Shown here: in pieces, positions 24,621 to 34,375 of the stretch
How the letters are laid out: every line of letters begins with the position of its first letter
How positions within the stretch are numbered: the stretch's first letter is position 1
Source: a virus
DNA length: 64,000 nt
Strand: one strand, 5' to 3'
IMG/VR virus record: IMGVR_UViG_3300011116_000673
Coordinates: 1-64,000 of that record
The notes under the pieces: model-generated
What the model was told of the DNA's origin: nothing
The model's input: the letters and a program-made list of their open reading frames with translations, nothing else
Database searches by the model: none
Program-made: the position numbers and the translations under genes

Positions 24621-25288
24621 AAACTGGGTTTTTACTTGCAGAAGATGAAGCTATTAAACTTAGGTTTTCTAATATCTACGTTACAGATGACCGTAATGCG
24701 CAACGCCCTGTAAAAGTCTTTTTTAGGTATCCTGAGTCTGAAACAGAACGGGATTATCCGTTTATTACTATTGAATTAATTGACGTTTTACATGCAACAG
24801 ACCGCCAACATTCATATGTAGAGTTGTATTCTGGAAATGCTGGGGGCTGGTCTTTAGATAGCCCGGCATACGTTAACTACTTGCCTAGCCTTGTAGACAA
24901 CATTAACGGTTCATCCACATCCACCTTTAAGAAGATTCCAGATTTTATACCCGTAGACCTTTTGTATCAGGTATCTACTTATTGCCGTACCGCCTTACAT
25001 GACCGTCAATTAACAGCTAGGTTTTTGCAAAAAGTTGTTCCTTTTAGGTTTAATAGTATTGCAGTAGAAGCAGATCAAACTACTAGAAGATTTGATATGC
25101 TGGACTGGACGAATGCTGACCTTTTAGACCAAGAGTCGGGTTTTAGAAAACGTATATTTCGTAAGGTTTATACGTTAAAAATGTCGGCAGAAATAAGTGA
25201 TGCTACCTTAACTAACATCACATCTGTCAAACCTGTGTCCACAATTAATAGTACAATTAGTGAGCAATTACATGTTTTTAACCCGTAA
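24617..25288 (+). CDS. Probable tail terminator protein
   Basis: 223 residues, start overlapping the previous stop (ATGA). The central fold has RDYPFITIELIDV, FIPVDLLYQVSTYC, LTARFLQKVVPF and KVYTLKMSAEIS, an alpha/beta order similar to tail terminators that cap the tube and sheath. It is directly before the sheath gene, as in many myoviruses. Inference from order and fold pattern. Confidence 0.5.
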   Translation: MKTGFLLAEDEAIKLRFSNIYVTDDRNAQRPVKVFFRYPESETERDYPFITIELIDVLHATDRQHSYVELYSGNAGGWSLDSPAYVNYLPSLVDNINGSSTSTFKKIPDFIPVDLLYQVSTYCRTALHDRQLTARFLQKVVPFRFNSIAVEADQTTRRFDMLDWTNADLLDQESGFRKRIFRKVYTLKMSAEISDATLTNITSVKPVSTINSTISEQLHVFNP

Positions 25289-25322
25289 TTCATTGTCCAC
25301 ATACACATAAATAGGAGTTATC

Positions 25323-26867
25323 ATGGCATATGAGCGTCCAGGAGTATACGTTTCCGAATCAACGTTTACTACCAACATTCAAGCAAACACAGGGGTTACG
25401 GCTGCAGCGTTTGTAGGCACGGCTGAACGTGGCCCAACTACAGCAACACTGGTGACAAACTGGTCACAGTACACAAGTTTGTTTGGTGAACTGTTTAACA
25501 CTTATGATCTTGGTTATGCTGTCTACCATTTTTTTGCAAACGGTGGTCAATCGGCATACGTTACACGTGTAGCAGACAGTTCTGCTGTAGTAGCTACTAG
25601 CACTATTCAAGGAACACCTGCAGCTGGACCTGCTGCTGACATTTGGACACTTCAAGCTAAATCAGTTGGTGTTTGGGGAAACAACTTAACCGTTGATTAC
25701 ACCTTTGACGATACCACACTGGTTAATCCTACAACAGCTCCAAAATTCACAAAAAGCACGTTGTTTACAGTTACTGTAAAAGCTGGTGGTGTTCAGGTAG
25801 AAGAGTGGTCTGGATTGTCAGTTAACCCTGAAAGCAACAGGTACATTACAACAGTTCTTGACCTGTATTCGTCATACGTAACAACTGCAAGTGTTGCTAC
25901 TGTTGCAACAGGTGCTCAATTGACAATTAGCGGATTGACACCATCTGCATACACAGTTACCAAAACTTTTGCAAACGGTAGCGACGGCGTTGGTTCAATT
26001 GACGCATCTGATTGGCAAACAGCACTAAATACTTACGACACAGTTAATCAATCATTGATTTTTAACTTAGTTGGTCAAACGTCATCTACAATTGTGAATA
26101 ACGCAATTACCAAGATGATTTCTCGTGGTAACTCGTTCTTGGTCGTAGACACGCCGTTAACCGCAACAAGCAAAGCTTTGTTGTCGTCAGCAGTTGCTGG
26201 ATACACACAATCTAGTTATGCAGCTGTTTACGGTCCTGCTCTTAAAATGTACGACCCAACCAAGTCTGGTGCCGCAGCAATTCGCAATACCTATCCAGGA
26301 GGAGCCGTTGTTGGTGCAATGATTCGTTCAGAAGTAGCACGAGGAGTTGCTAAAGCCCCAGCTGGTTACGGTTTGGATTTGCGCAACGTATTTGGTCTTG
26401 TTGCAAACCTCACTGAAACAGAACAGGGTTCTTTGTACAAGACAGAACAAATGAACGTGCTTAGTATTGTTCCTGGAGTTGGAGCCATCATTAATGGTGC
26501 TCGTACCCAGGCTAGAAACACGTCAGATAAGTTTGTTACTGTGCGTCGTTCTCTCAACTTCCTAAAGCAAACACTCAAAGATTCAACTGCATACGCTTTG
26601 TTTGAGCCGAATGATCCTCGTTTGTGGGAAGCCCTTACAGTTAAAGTTTCGTCAATCCTTACAACATTCTGGGCATCCGGTGGTTTGAAAGGAAAAACAA
26701 CTGGTGAAGCTTTTTATGTAGTATGTAACGACACAAACAACACGCCTACCTCAGTAGAAAATGGAATAGTAAACATTCAAGTTGGTGTAGCTTTGCAGAC
26801 TCCAGCAGAATTCATTGTAATCAACATCAGCCAGTTTACTGGCGGATCAACAGCAACTTCAATATAG
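25323..26867 (+). CDS. Tail sheath protein
   Basis: 514 residues, ribosome site AGGAG. The N-terminus MAYERPGVYVSE, then GVTAAAFVGTAERGP and the later YGPALKMYDP, PGGAVVGAMIRSE, GVWKAP-like VAKAPAG and C-terminal FEPNDPRLWEAL are standard for the phage tail sheath family (PF04984). The final ALQTPAEFIVINIS is the conserved C-terminal handshake strand. The sheath contracts to push the tube through the envelope. Confidence 0.95.
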   Translation: MAYERPGVYVSESTFTTNIQANTGVTAAAFVGTAERGPTTATLVTNWSQYTSLFGELFNTYDLGYAVYHFFANGGQSAYVTRVADSSAVVATSTIQGTPAAGPAADIWTLQAKSVGVWGNNLTVDYTFDDTTLVNPTTAPKFTKSTLFTVTVKAGGVQVEEWSGLSVNPESNRYITTVLDLYSSYVTTASVATVATGAQLTISGLTPSAYTVTKTFANGSDGVGSIDASDWQTALNTYDTVNQSLIFNLVGQTSSTIVNNAITKMISRGNSFLVVDTPLTATSKALLSSAVAGYTQSSYAAVYGPALKMYDPTKSGAAAIRNTYPGGAVVGAMIRSEVARGVAKAPAGYGLDLRNVFGLVANLTETEQGSLYKTEQMNVLSIVPGVGAIINGARTQARNTSDKFVTVRRSLNFLKQTLKDSTAYALFEPNDPRLWEALTVKVSSILTTFWASGGLKGKTTGEAFYVVCNDTNNTPTSVENGIVNIQVGVALQTPAEFIVINISQFTGGSTATSI

Positions 26868-26876
26868 GAGATAAAC

Positions 26877-27506
26877 ATGGCAGTTAATTCTGTAAAAACG
26901 ACAAGAACAGATCCACTTCGTAACTTCAAATTTACGGTTAAGTTTGTTCCACTTGACACCGAACTTGAACTACTTACTAAAGGAATTGGCGATCTGGGTT
27001 TTGCCCAAATGGGTGGACTTTCAGTTCAAAACGAATTGATTGCTTATCGTGAAGGTGGCATGAACACACACCCACACAAAATGGTTGGTCAATCAGATTT
27101 TCCACCAATTTCTTTTGCACGTGGGGCTTTTGCTGAGCAAGATCATCTATACCAATGGCAGCGTTTTATGCATGCATGGCTTGGTGGAGGCGTAGAGGGT
27201 ATTGCTGGTGGTGCTGCAGGTGACGGAACAAACTACCGATGCAATATCATTGTTAAGGTGTTTGATCACCCGTACACTGCAAGTGGGGTTCAGTACCAAT
27301 ACAACACTGACAACACCAATCCAATTGTTCCAGGAACACCAAAGCTTGCATTTAAAATTTTTAATGCATGGCCTGGCGCTTACGGCCTTAGCGATCTTAA
27401 CGCTGGTGACAACGGTATTATGATTCAACAATTAAACATTCACCACGAAGGTTTTCAAATAGCTTGGACTAAAGCAGAAATTGATGCAATTGCACCACTA
27501 AACTAA
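26877..27506 (+). CDS. Tail tube protein (gp19-like)
   Basis: 209 residues, ribosome site AGGAG. Starts with DPLRNFKFTVKF, then GFAQMGGLSVQNELIAYREG and MVGQSDFPPISFARG (the gp19/CIS tube beta-barrel pattern). It has FNAWPGAYGLSDLNAGDN near the end and final strand QLNIHHEGFQIAW. Hexamer rings stack inside the sheath. A Gly/Ala-rich loop (GGGVEGIAGGAAGDG) is an insertion compared with short tube proteins. Confidence 0.92.
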   Translation: MAVNSVKTTRTDPLRNFKFTVKFVPLDTELELLTKGIGDLGFAQMGGLSVQNELIAYREGGMNTHPHKMVGQSDFPPISFARGAFAEQDHLYQWQRFMHAWLGGGVEGIAGGAAGDGTNYRCNIIVKVFDHPYTASGVQYQYNTDNTNPIVPGTPKLAFKIFNAWPGAYGLSDLNAGDNGIMIQQLNIHHEGFQIAWTKAEIDAIAPLN

Positions 27507-27532
27507 TAACAAGTACAACATAGGAGCACAAA

Positions 27533-28327
27533 ATGAATACTAAAAATGATGCTGCAGCTATAAACGCGGCTATTGCCGACCCTGTTCCACGCATTCAACC
27601 CACACCAAACACTACTGTTGAGTTGTCTCGTGGGGTCTTCAATGAGGAAACTGACGAGTGGGAAACCACAACTGTAGTAAAAGAACTTACTGGTGAGGAC
27701 GAGGAGGCCTTAGCAGCCCTAGATGCTGACGGTGATCTTTTGTACGCTCAATACATGTCAGCGTTATTAAAACGAAGTGTTGTATCTATTGGCAACACTA
27801 AAGTGGCTGAAAACCAATCAATAATTGATGATTTAATTCTTGGTGATCGTGACACGTTGTTTTTAGCAACAGTTACTGCTACTTATGGAGATCATCGTGA
27901 GTACCAAATAAATTGTCCTCAATGTAAGAAATCAAACGATGTTCTTATTGATTTGAAAGCATTTCCAGTAAAAGAAACAAAATTAGATCCAAAATTGCCC
28001 ATTTCTGTAACTCTACGCAACGGCGAAGTACAACAGTTCAGGTTGGTTACTGGCGGAGATAGTCAGGCTGTAAGTAAAAAAGCAAACAGTGTTCCAGAAC
28101 AGAACACAACTTTAATTGCACGATGCGCTTTGTGGGAAGGTAAGGAAAAACCAAAAGATGTTGAAAAGTGGGCCAAGAAACTTGGCATGAAAGATCGTGC
28201 CGTGATTATTGACAAACTACTTGAAGCACAACCAGGCCCAGAAATCAAGGAGGTGGAAGCCCACTGTGCCCATTGCGAAAAACCTTTTCCAATCGCACTA
28301 AACTGGGCCTCCCTTTTATTCGGCTAA
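27533..28327 (+). CDS. Tail assembly chaperone (T4 gp26-like, zinc ribbon), zero-frame product
   Basis: 264 residues, ribosome site AGGAG. A helical N-terminal domain (DLLYAQYMSALLKRSVV) is followed by DREYQI-like HREYQINCPQCKKSND and a C-terminal HCAHCEKPFPIALNW: two CxxC knuckles that form a zinc ribbon, as in T4-baseplate (PF12322) proteins. It sits between tube and tape measure, the slot of the tail chaperones G/GT. The last codons (TCC CTT TTA TTC GGC TAA) overlap a second open frame, see the next feature. Confidence 0.7.
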   Translation: MNTKNDAAAINAAIADPVPRIQPTPNTTVELSRGVFNEETDEWETTTVVKELTGEDEEALAALDADGDLLYAQYMSALLKRSVVSIGNTKVAENQSIIDDLILGDRDTLFLATVTATYGDHREYQINCPQCKKSNDVLIDLKAFPVKETKLDPKLPISVTLRNGEVQQFRLVTGGDSQAVSKKANSVPEQNTTLIARCALWEGKEKPKDVEKWAKKLGMKDRAVIIDKLLEAQPGPEIKEVEAHCAHCEKPFPIALNWASLLFG

Positions 28328-28463
28328 TATAGTACATACATATTGGGACTACGATTCAATCGCATCTGTTTACAAGGGCTTTTCGCTCAGTGATATAAAA
28401 TTGATGACCGTGCGTCAGCGCACCTATTGGTCAGACATGAGTAAATGGAGAAAATCGGGGTAA
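28302..28463 (+). CDS. Frameshift extension of the tail chaperone (second frame)
   Basis: This frame is open from 28302 to TAA 28461-28463 and lacks a plausible own start. It codes YWDYDSIASVYKGFSLSDIK, then RQRTYWSDMSKWRKSG, well-formed helical protein text. Relative to the upstream gene it is +1. Within the shared 26 bases lies CTT-T, the same slippage sequence (CUU U) used by release factor 2 frameshifting. Slipping there would give a fusion of about 309 residues ending in this segment; a -2 slip is the alternative. Tail chaperones of lambda (G/GT) and many phages use such frameshifts. The exact site is inferred. Confidence 0.6.
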   Translation, partial: TGPPFYSANIVHTYWDYDSIASVYKGFSLSDIKLMTVRQRTYWSDMSKWRKSG

Positions 28464-28465
28464 CG

Positions 28466-31174
28466 ATGGCAGAAAAAAATCTAGGTGATTTAAAAGCCAA
28501 ATTTAAAGTCGACGTTGACCAAGTTACAAAACTGGTCAAGGGCGTTTCAGACATGCGCAAAGACTTTGCCACCATGGAAACCCAGTTAAAAAAAGTAAAC
28601 TACCAGTTAAACGAAGTATTTAAAAACTTAAATAAAATTAAAGGGGTAGGAGGACTTTCAGGAGGGATTGGAGGAGGAACAACACCAGCGGGTGGTCATC
28701 CACTTCCTTTAGGTGATCCTAAAACACAAACGCCTTCATCGGTTACTCAAAATCAGACTGTTAATCTTCCTGCACAGGAACTACTGTACCTAGACCCACC
28801 AGGTGGTCGGGGAGGTGGTGGCGTTCCTTTAGCGAGAATGTCAAGAATGGGATCTGCCATGACTATGGCTGGTCAAGCGGTTGCTGCTGCTATTGAAGTG
28901 ATGAACCGAAGAATGGATTCTAATTATGATCGTTCTCTAGGTGCTGACAAATTAGGTGTCTATTACCAACAAAACAAAGGCATTTCTCAACAAAACTATG
29001 TTGACACTATGCGACTGCCATTAGCCAATCAACGATTGGGCTACGGTGGAATTAGCACAATGCTTGCATTGCAAGCATCAACTGGTTTGAGCGCTGAAAA
29101 AAACGCTGCTGGTTTTGCTGCACAAAGAGCGTTATCTGGTTATTCAATAGGAACAGATCAGCTTGCGCAACAAGCCGCAACTCTTGCGGGACCAGCAGCC
29201 AACAATCGTATGACAATGATGTTGGGCACTGGTATGTACGGTCTTGGAGGAAAACAAAAATCATCAATGCAAGTAATGCAAGATGTTATTCAACGCACTG
29301 GATTAACTGACCCTAATCGTCTTAAAGGCGCTCGTCAACTTGGCTCAAACACACGTGCGATGCTTCTCGCTTCGGGCGTTCCAGAAGACATGGTTGATCA
29401 ATATCTAGATTACGCAGAAGCAAACAGCAACTTTCAAAAAAAGACTGGGTCAAAATCAATGTATGACCCTTCTACTTTAAGAGATAGAAAAGTCATGGGA
29501 ATTGAAGATAACTTCTCAACTCAAGCTGAAGAAACCGCTAGAACAAAAGAACAACGAGACGAAAACTTTTACAATAGACAAAAAGATAACTTAGCTGCAT
29601 TTGAAAAAAACATTCAAAAGGTTACTGAAGCCCTTGGATACCTTGAAGATAGACTAAGCACAATTGCTGGAGCAAACATTTCTACACGAGGAGGTATGGG
29701 TAGAAAAATTGCTGGCTACGGGTTGATGGCAGCAGGTGTAGCCACAACTTTCGCAACCTTTGGAGGAGCAACTCCTCTTGGTTTGGGAATGGTGGCGGCT
29801 GGTGGCGCCATGTTGGGTGACCCTGAGAAATCAACAAAAGCTCCGGCTGGTACAGGCGGAAGCATCTTGTACGGGTACAGCAAACCTCCAGAAAGAAAAA
29901 GCATAGGAGAAGTTCAAAACACTGCTGGATTTAGAAACTTAAACGCTACGTTTAGAGATCGTTTGTTAAGAATGTTTGAAGCCAATCCCGCAGTAGGACT
30001 TGGCTCAGGACACCGTTCAGAAGCGGAACAAGAACGTTTGTTCTTGTCACGTTACTCTGAAGTAACTGATGGCAGCAAAGGCGACGCAACATACAAAGGC
30101 AAACAATACAAACGCCATTCTGGTGCAGCCGTTGCCCCACCAGGAAGGTCAATGCACGAAGTAGGTTTAGCTGCGGACTTGGTAGGAGATTTAGATTGGG
30201 TTGCCAAACATGCTCACGAATTTGGTTTAAAAACAATTGATGGTCTAAACGAACCTTGGCACATCCAACCAGCCGAACTCCCAGATTCTCGTTACGAATG
30301 GGAAAAACAAGGTTCTAAAATGGGGCATCCTTCTGATGCATCTAAAGGAGAAGTTGCTACCGATCCATCAACAGGTGGTCCAGAAGGAGTAAACGTTGTT
30401 GGCGACAAAATTGTTAAAGGATCGTCGCTTGCTGGTGCGGTAGAAACGTTTAACCAACCGTCCATTGCAAGCATTGTGGGTGCTGGTTCGCAATATGATG
30501 CGATGGATGGTGGAGGAACAAGCAATGTTGTTTCAAAGGCAGCTTTAAATGAAAACCCTTCGTCTACTCCAACCTCTAAAGGATCTGGCGTCTCAGGAAC
30601 AATGGACCCAGTTGAGATGGCTCAGATCATGTTGCGAAGAAAGTTTCCTAAAGAATCAATTGCAAAAATGTTAGCAATTTCTTATCGTGAATCTCGTTGG
30701 CAACCTGGTGCTCGTAAGAATGATGATATTGAAGATTCTTTTGGTTTGTTTCAAATAAATATGAAAGGAAACCTAGGTCCTGTTCGTAGAGGGCACTATG
30801 GTTTATCCAGCAACGAAGAATTGTTTGATCCAATTATGAACATTAAGGCCGCTCGCATTTTATTTGGAGACGGTCAGGGAATTAAACATTGGGCAATTGA
30901 CGGAGACCCCATGCACAATACTGCGGAGGGTATGCCTAAAGCAATAGCCGCGGCCCAAGCTGTGGGTATAGATAGTATTGGCGACCCTACTTTTTCAGAA
31001 CCTACTCGTGGAGGAGGTAATGTAACTGTTGGTGGAGCGACAACTGTTACTATCGCCCCAAACATTTATATAACGTCATCTGGCAGCACCGCATCAGATG
31101 CGCAACAAATGGCATTGGAGTTGGCTAGGTTACTAGACAACAACCTTAAACGAGAATTGCTAAGGAGCATGTAA
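28466..31174 (+). CDS. Tape measure protein with M15 peptidase and lytic transglycosylase domains
   Basis: 902 residues from ATG 28466 (GGGG ribosome site at 5 bases); ATG 28445 is possible. N-terminus: coiled coil (LGDLKAKFKVDVDQVTKLVK). About 410-450: a Gly/Ala hydrophobic segment (YGLMAAGVATTFATFGGATP), a possible membrane-passing region. About 510-600: VanY-like domain with SGHRSEAEQERL, HEVGLAADL and EPWH. About 730-810: SLT domain with SYRESRWQ (catalytic Glu), FGLFQIN. C-terminus: beta segment then helix ALELARLLDNNLKREL. It sets tail length and probably opens the wall. It ends overlapping the next ATG by one base. Confidence 0.85.
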   Translation: MAEKNLGDLKAKFKVDVDQVTKLVKGVSDMRKDFATMETQLKKVNYQLNEVFKNLNKIKGVGGLSGGIGGGTTPAGGHPLPLGDPKTQTPSSVTQNQTVNLPAQELLYLDPPGGRGGGGVPLARMSRMGSAMTMAGQAVAAAIEVMNRRMDSNYDRSLGADKLGVYYQQNKGISQQNYVDTMRLPLANQRLGYGGISTMLALQASTGLSAEKNAAGFAAQRALSGYSIGTDQLAQQAATLAGPAANNRMTMMLGTGMYGLGGKQKSSMQVMQDVIQRTGLTDPNRLKGARQLGSNTRAMLLASGVPEDMVDQYLDYAEANSNFQKKTGSKSMYDPSTLRDRKVMGIEDNFSTQAEETARTKEQRDENFYNRQKDNLAAFEKNIQKVTEALGYLEDRLSTIAGANISTRGGMGRKIAGYGLMAAGVATTFATFGGATPLGLGMVAAGGAMLGDPEKSTKAPAGTGGSILYGYSKPPERKSIGEVQNTAGFRNLNATFRDRLLRMFEANPAVGLGSGHRSEAEQERLFLSRYSEVTDGSKGDATYKGKQYKRHSGAAVAPPGRSMHEVGLAADLVGDLDWVAKHAHEFGLKTIDGLNEPWHIQPAELPDSRYEWEKQGSKMGHPSDASKGEVATDPSTGGPEGVNVVGDKIVKGSSLAGAVETFNQPSIASIVGAGSQYDAMDGGGTSNVVSKAALNENPSSTPTSKGSGVSGTMDPVEMAQIMLRRKFPKESIAKMLAISYRESRWQPGARKNDDIEDSFGLFQINMKGNLGPVRRGHYGLSSNEELFDPIMNIKAARILFGDGQGIKHWAIDGDPMHNTAEGMPKAIAAAQAVGIDSIGDPTFSEPTRGGGNVTVGGATTVTIAPNIYITSSGSTASDAQQMALELARLLDNNLKRELLRSM

Positions 31175-32958
31175 TGGCTGTTAATGAAGATGCTGAAAAA
31201 CGTCAAGCAAAAGCTGATGTTCAAGTTAATCTTGAAAAACGAAAAGAATACGGAGCAGCTTATGGCGCAGCTTTAAACCTACCAACGGCGTCTTCTTCTT
31301 TTAAAGAACCTTCGGGAAGTCTTTTAGACAATCCACCTTTTATATTTCCCGGACCACTAACAACCATTGCAGTAACGGGTGAACAATACAAACCTAAACG
31401 AGGGTATATACGCAGACTAAACGAGTTCTACTCACGCATGGGTCCAGAGGCCAAATCTATTACAGGTCGTCGTTGTAATTTTCAATTTCAACCAGAAACT
31501 ATAGTTCGTAGTGTTAGTGCACAAAGTACAGATACCCAATTCTTTTTTAATCAAGATCCAGCACAGCTAAGTGTTCCAATTCCAGGACAATCTAATTACA
31601 ACATAACGTTAATGTTTAATAGAGAAGCAGAAGTAGCTTCTGGAAAATACACAAATAATTTTGGAAAAATGATGAGATCAAAAAACCTTATAAACAAAGG
31701 TTCAGAACTTGACGTAAACAAATTTATTACGGGAGATTACCAACAAGAGTGGGTTTGCAGTATAGGAGTTCTTGCAGACATCATGGTACTAGACGGGGTT
31801 ATTGGTCAAGGTATTAGCACTGAAACCATTAAAATATTAAACACAATTAGCAGCACTCAAGCAGCAGCTACAGCAACAGACAGCACTGCAACAGAAGAAC
31901 AAAAAAAACAAGCTCAAGATATTTTAGAAAAAGAATCTCAAAAGGTTAAATACTGGACACAAGACGCGGCTACTAATCCAAACTTAGGAAACACAGCATT
32001 TTTAGTACCAACCCCTGTACGAATAATGTTGTCCAACATGATGATGATAGAAGGTTTTATCTTAACCAGTTCAGTTAATTTTCACAAATTCTCAAAACAC
32101 TACATACCAACACAATGCCGAGTGGACTTAACGGTTCAAGCTTTGTACATTGGTTTTGCCAAAAATCAAACTCTATTGACCCAAGACACCCCTTTGTCTT
32201 TAACTAGCGGTGGTTCTGGGCCTGATGAAGTAACTGTAAAAGAAAAAGATGCAAACATACTTAAAGCAACCCAAGATGGTATAGACGGTTTTTTCAAAAC
32301 TTGTAAATTTAACGAAAATCTTGTTCCAAAAAACGCTATTTTTCTTACGGGAACACAAGGATTTCAGACTGGTTATTTTTTAAGTAATTTCTTAATGTCA
32401 ATAACCAATCCAGCTGGAGAAGAATTTTACAAAATATACACCAGTGCTAATGGTGGAGAAGTAACTTGGTTTTGGGAAGCAACCATTAAAATGTTTTGGT
32501 ATTCAATGGCTGTAAATCAGCAAAACAATCGTGTAACAGGAGTGGTTTCTGCCCCTGTTGGAACTGCTTTTAGAAAAGTTACAAAAGAAGATTTTCTGCC
32601 AAATGGTCAATTATTTAACCTAAAAGAATGGGGCACTGAAGAATCTCCTTTTATCATAACAGCTTCCGGAATAGGTGCTAAAGATGTAAATAATTTTGGG
32701 CGACAAGATCGTTGGTGGCTACAAGGTGCCGAAGGTGATCCTAATGATAATAAAGCTAAATGGTCTTTTTCACCTCCAACTTCTCCTACGTACAAAAGAC
32801 CATTTAATGAAGAACAATTTCGTTTTCAATTAGAAGTAACAATTTCCGCAAAACGTTATGGTGCAGATTATGTTTCTAAACAAAAATTTAAACTTGACGA
32901 AGTTCCTGGTGGTATAAACTTTAGTACTCTTTCACCAGCAATGATTGCAACTATTTAA
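31174..32958 (+). CDS. Tail/baseplate hub-associated protein (CIS-tube-like N-terminus)
   Basis: 594 residues. Residues about 105-155, CNFQFQPETIVRSVSAQS and later YNITLMFNREAE, resemble the FxFNPxS strand of tube-like initiator proteins in contractile systems that precede a LysM protein. The middle has a charged helix (about 228-256, QKKQAQDILEKESQKV). FLVPTPVRIMLSNMMMIEGF, then HYIPTQCRVDLTVQALYIG continue that pattern. It probably begins the tube on the hub. Assignment rests on position and the strand pattern. Confidence 0.5.
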   Translation: MAVNEDAEKRQAKADVQVNLEKRKEYGAAYGAALNLPTASSSFKEPSGSLLDNPPFIFPGPLTTIAVTGEQYKPKRGYIRRLNEFYSRMGPEAKSITGRRCNFQFQPETIVRSVSAQSTDTQFFFNQDPAQLSVPIPGQSNYNITLMFNREAEVASGKYTNNFGKMMRSKNLINKGSELDVNKFITGDYQQEWVCSIGVLADIMVLDGVIGQGISTETIKILNTISSTQAAATATDSTATEEQKKQAQDILEKESQKVKYWTQDAATNPNLGNTAFLVPTPVRIMLSNMMMIEGFILTSSVNFHKFSKHYIPTQCRVDLTVQALYIGFAKNQTLLTQDTPLSLTSGGSGPDEVTVKEKDANILKATQDGIDGFFKTCKFNENLVPKNAIFLTGTQGFQTGYFLSNFLMSITNPAGEEFYKIYTSANGGEVTWFWEATIKMFWYSMAVNQQNNRVTGVVSAPVGTAFRKVTKEDFLPNGQLFNLKEWGTEESPFIITASGIGAKDVNNFGRQDRWWLQGAEGDPNDNKAKWSFSPPTSPTYKRPFNEEQFRFQLEVTISAKRYGADYVSKQKFKLDEVPGGINFSTLSPAMIATI

Positions 32959-32960
32959 TT

Positions 32961-33215
32961 ATGGCTATTTTTTCAACTTCCAGATACACTTTTAGTCAAG
33001 AACTAAGGACTGACGGTAAAGTTTTAGCTAAACGGAAACCACCGCAACAGTTAACCTATCAAATGTATATTGTACGCCCAGGCGACACGTTTGAAAATTT
33101 AGCTGCTAAAATTTATGGAGATAGTTCTCAACACTGGCGTTTGTTAGATTTAAATCCAGAAATTGAATTCTCGTTAGACTTGGCACCTAACGATAAAATA
33201 AGAATTCCCGTATGA
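32961..33215 (+). CDS. LysM-domain baseplate protein
   Basis: 84 residues. The C-terminal 50 form one LysM: YIVRPGDTFENLAAKIYGDS, then WRLLDLNPEI and APNDKIRIPV. In contractile tails a small LysM protein (T4 gp53 or Afp7 type) joins hub and wedge or contacts peptidoglycan. The stop overlaps the next ATG (ATGA), so hub genes are coupled. Confidence 0.8.
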   Translation: MAIFSTSRYTFSQELRTDGKVLAKRKPPQQLTYQMYIVRPGDTFENLAAKIYGDSSQHWRLLDLNPEIEFSLDLAPNDKIRIPV

Positions 33216-34375
33216 TTTTTTCAAATGCGTTTCCTGAAGTTCCAGTTTTAGATGTAGCTGTAATTGGTGGGGAAGTTCCTCCATCTCAAATTGCAGTTGT
33301 AGATTTAACTTTTTCTGAAAACAAACACGACATTGCAACAATAACCTATGCGGGATTTCCTGGAATAGCAGTTACGTCATACATAGGACTTCCAGTTCAA
33401 ATTAAATTTGGAAACAATGAATCTAATTTAGTAGATTTTGTTGGGTATGTTGCATACGTTGAGATCGAAGCAAACACCAGAATGGGAATTACAAACGACT
33501 CTTTAATCCAAATGGCAAAAGTGGTTTGCTTTGGAAGCAGTTACCAGATGAAACCAATTAGAAACACTGCCTACACTAATAAAACTATTAAACAAATTGT
33601 TGAAATATTTGCAAACAAATATAATTTTTCTTACTCTGTTCCTAACAACAACTATGTTTTTTCTAATCTAAATCAAAACCAAAAAAGTGATTGGGAAATG
33701 CTGGTGGGTGCTTGCAACAAATTAGGATACTCGGTGACAGCACATGGAACTCATCTAGCTGTATACGATAACTACTCTTCGTACTATCGTGGGTTGCCTG
33801 AAACTGTTTTGTACACCCTGGAAGACAGCAAAGGAACTGAGCGAAGGCCTGGAAACATTTACGAGTTTAAAGGTTTCTTTGGTGACATTACTCCACACGG
33901 ACAAAGTTCTGCCTATGTGTTTAACTCACTAGACAACCTTGGAAAAGAAAACACATACACTTCAACTGAAAACAGCACAAGTGGTCTAGGAGCTAAATTT
34001 CCTGCAAGGTTTACCCATCAAATTACAACAAACACTGTTTCTAAAAACGACCTAGAACAGGCTTTAAGACAATACACAAGAAAGACATTTCCAATGACAG
34101 CTATGGCAAAAGTGATAGGGGTATCTTCAGCCATGCCTGGTCGCTTAGCAAAAGTTCAATCGTACAGTTCTGCATTTGATGGTTACTGGATCATTGAAGA
34201 AGCCCGTCATGAGATTAATTCTAAACATTACATTACAACACTTAAATTAAAAACAGATTCAACTAATGGCGCCGGACTAGCCCCCAACAAAGGCTCTGGA
34301 TACACGCCTCCTCCGTCTTCTCGCTTGTCTAACAACTTGTGGCAAACTGAAAGAGAACTAGCTAATGTTTACTGA
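33212..34375 (+). CDS. Baseplate hub protein (gpD/gp27-like)
   Basis: 387 residues. Opens with a beta-barrel part (AVVDLTFSENKHDIATITYAG, then YIGLPVQIKFG), followed by TIKQIVEIFANKYNFSYSV and WEMLVGACNKLGYSVTAHGT, characteristic of the phage late-control D / gp27 hub family. The C-terminus has ALRQYTRKTFPMTAMAKVIG and a second barrel. It forms a trimer connecting tube and spike. Overlaps the spike gene by 11 bases. Confidence 0.8.
   Translation: MIFSNAFPEVPVLDVAVIGGEVPPSQIAVVDLTFSENKHDIATITYAGFPGIAVTSYIGLPVQIKFGNNESNLVDFVGYVAYVEIEANTRMGITNDSLIQMAKVVCFGSSYQMKPIRNTAYTNKTIKQIVEIFANKYNFSYSVPNNNYVFSNLNQNQKSDWEMLVGACNKLGYSVTAHGTHLAVYDNYSSYYRGLPETVLYTLEDSKGTERRPGNIYEFKGFFGDITPHGQSSAYVFNSLDNLGKENTYTSTENSTSGLGAKFPARFTHQITTNTVSKNDLEQALRQYTRKTFPMTAMAKVIGVSSAMPGRLAKVQSYSSAFDGYWIIEEARHEINSKHYITTLKLKTDSTNGAGLAPNKGSGYTPPPSSRLSNNLWQTERELANVY

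Noticed and set aside
28387-28575. 62-codon minus-strand frame near the tape measure start
   Set aside because: It lies opposite two plus-strand coding frames and has no start signal.
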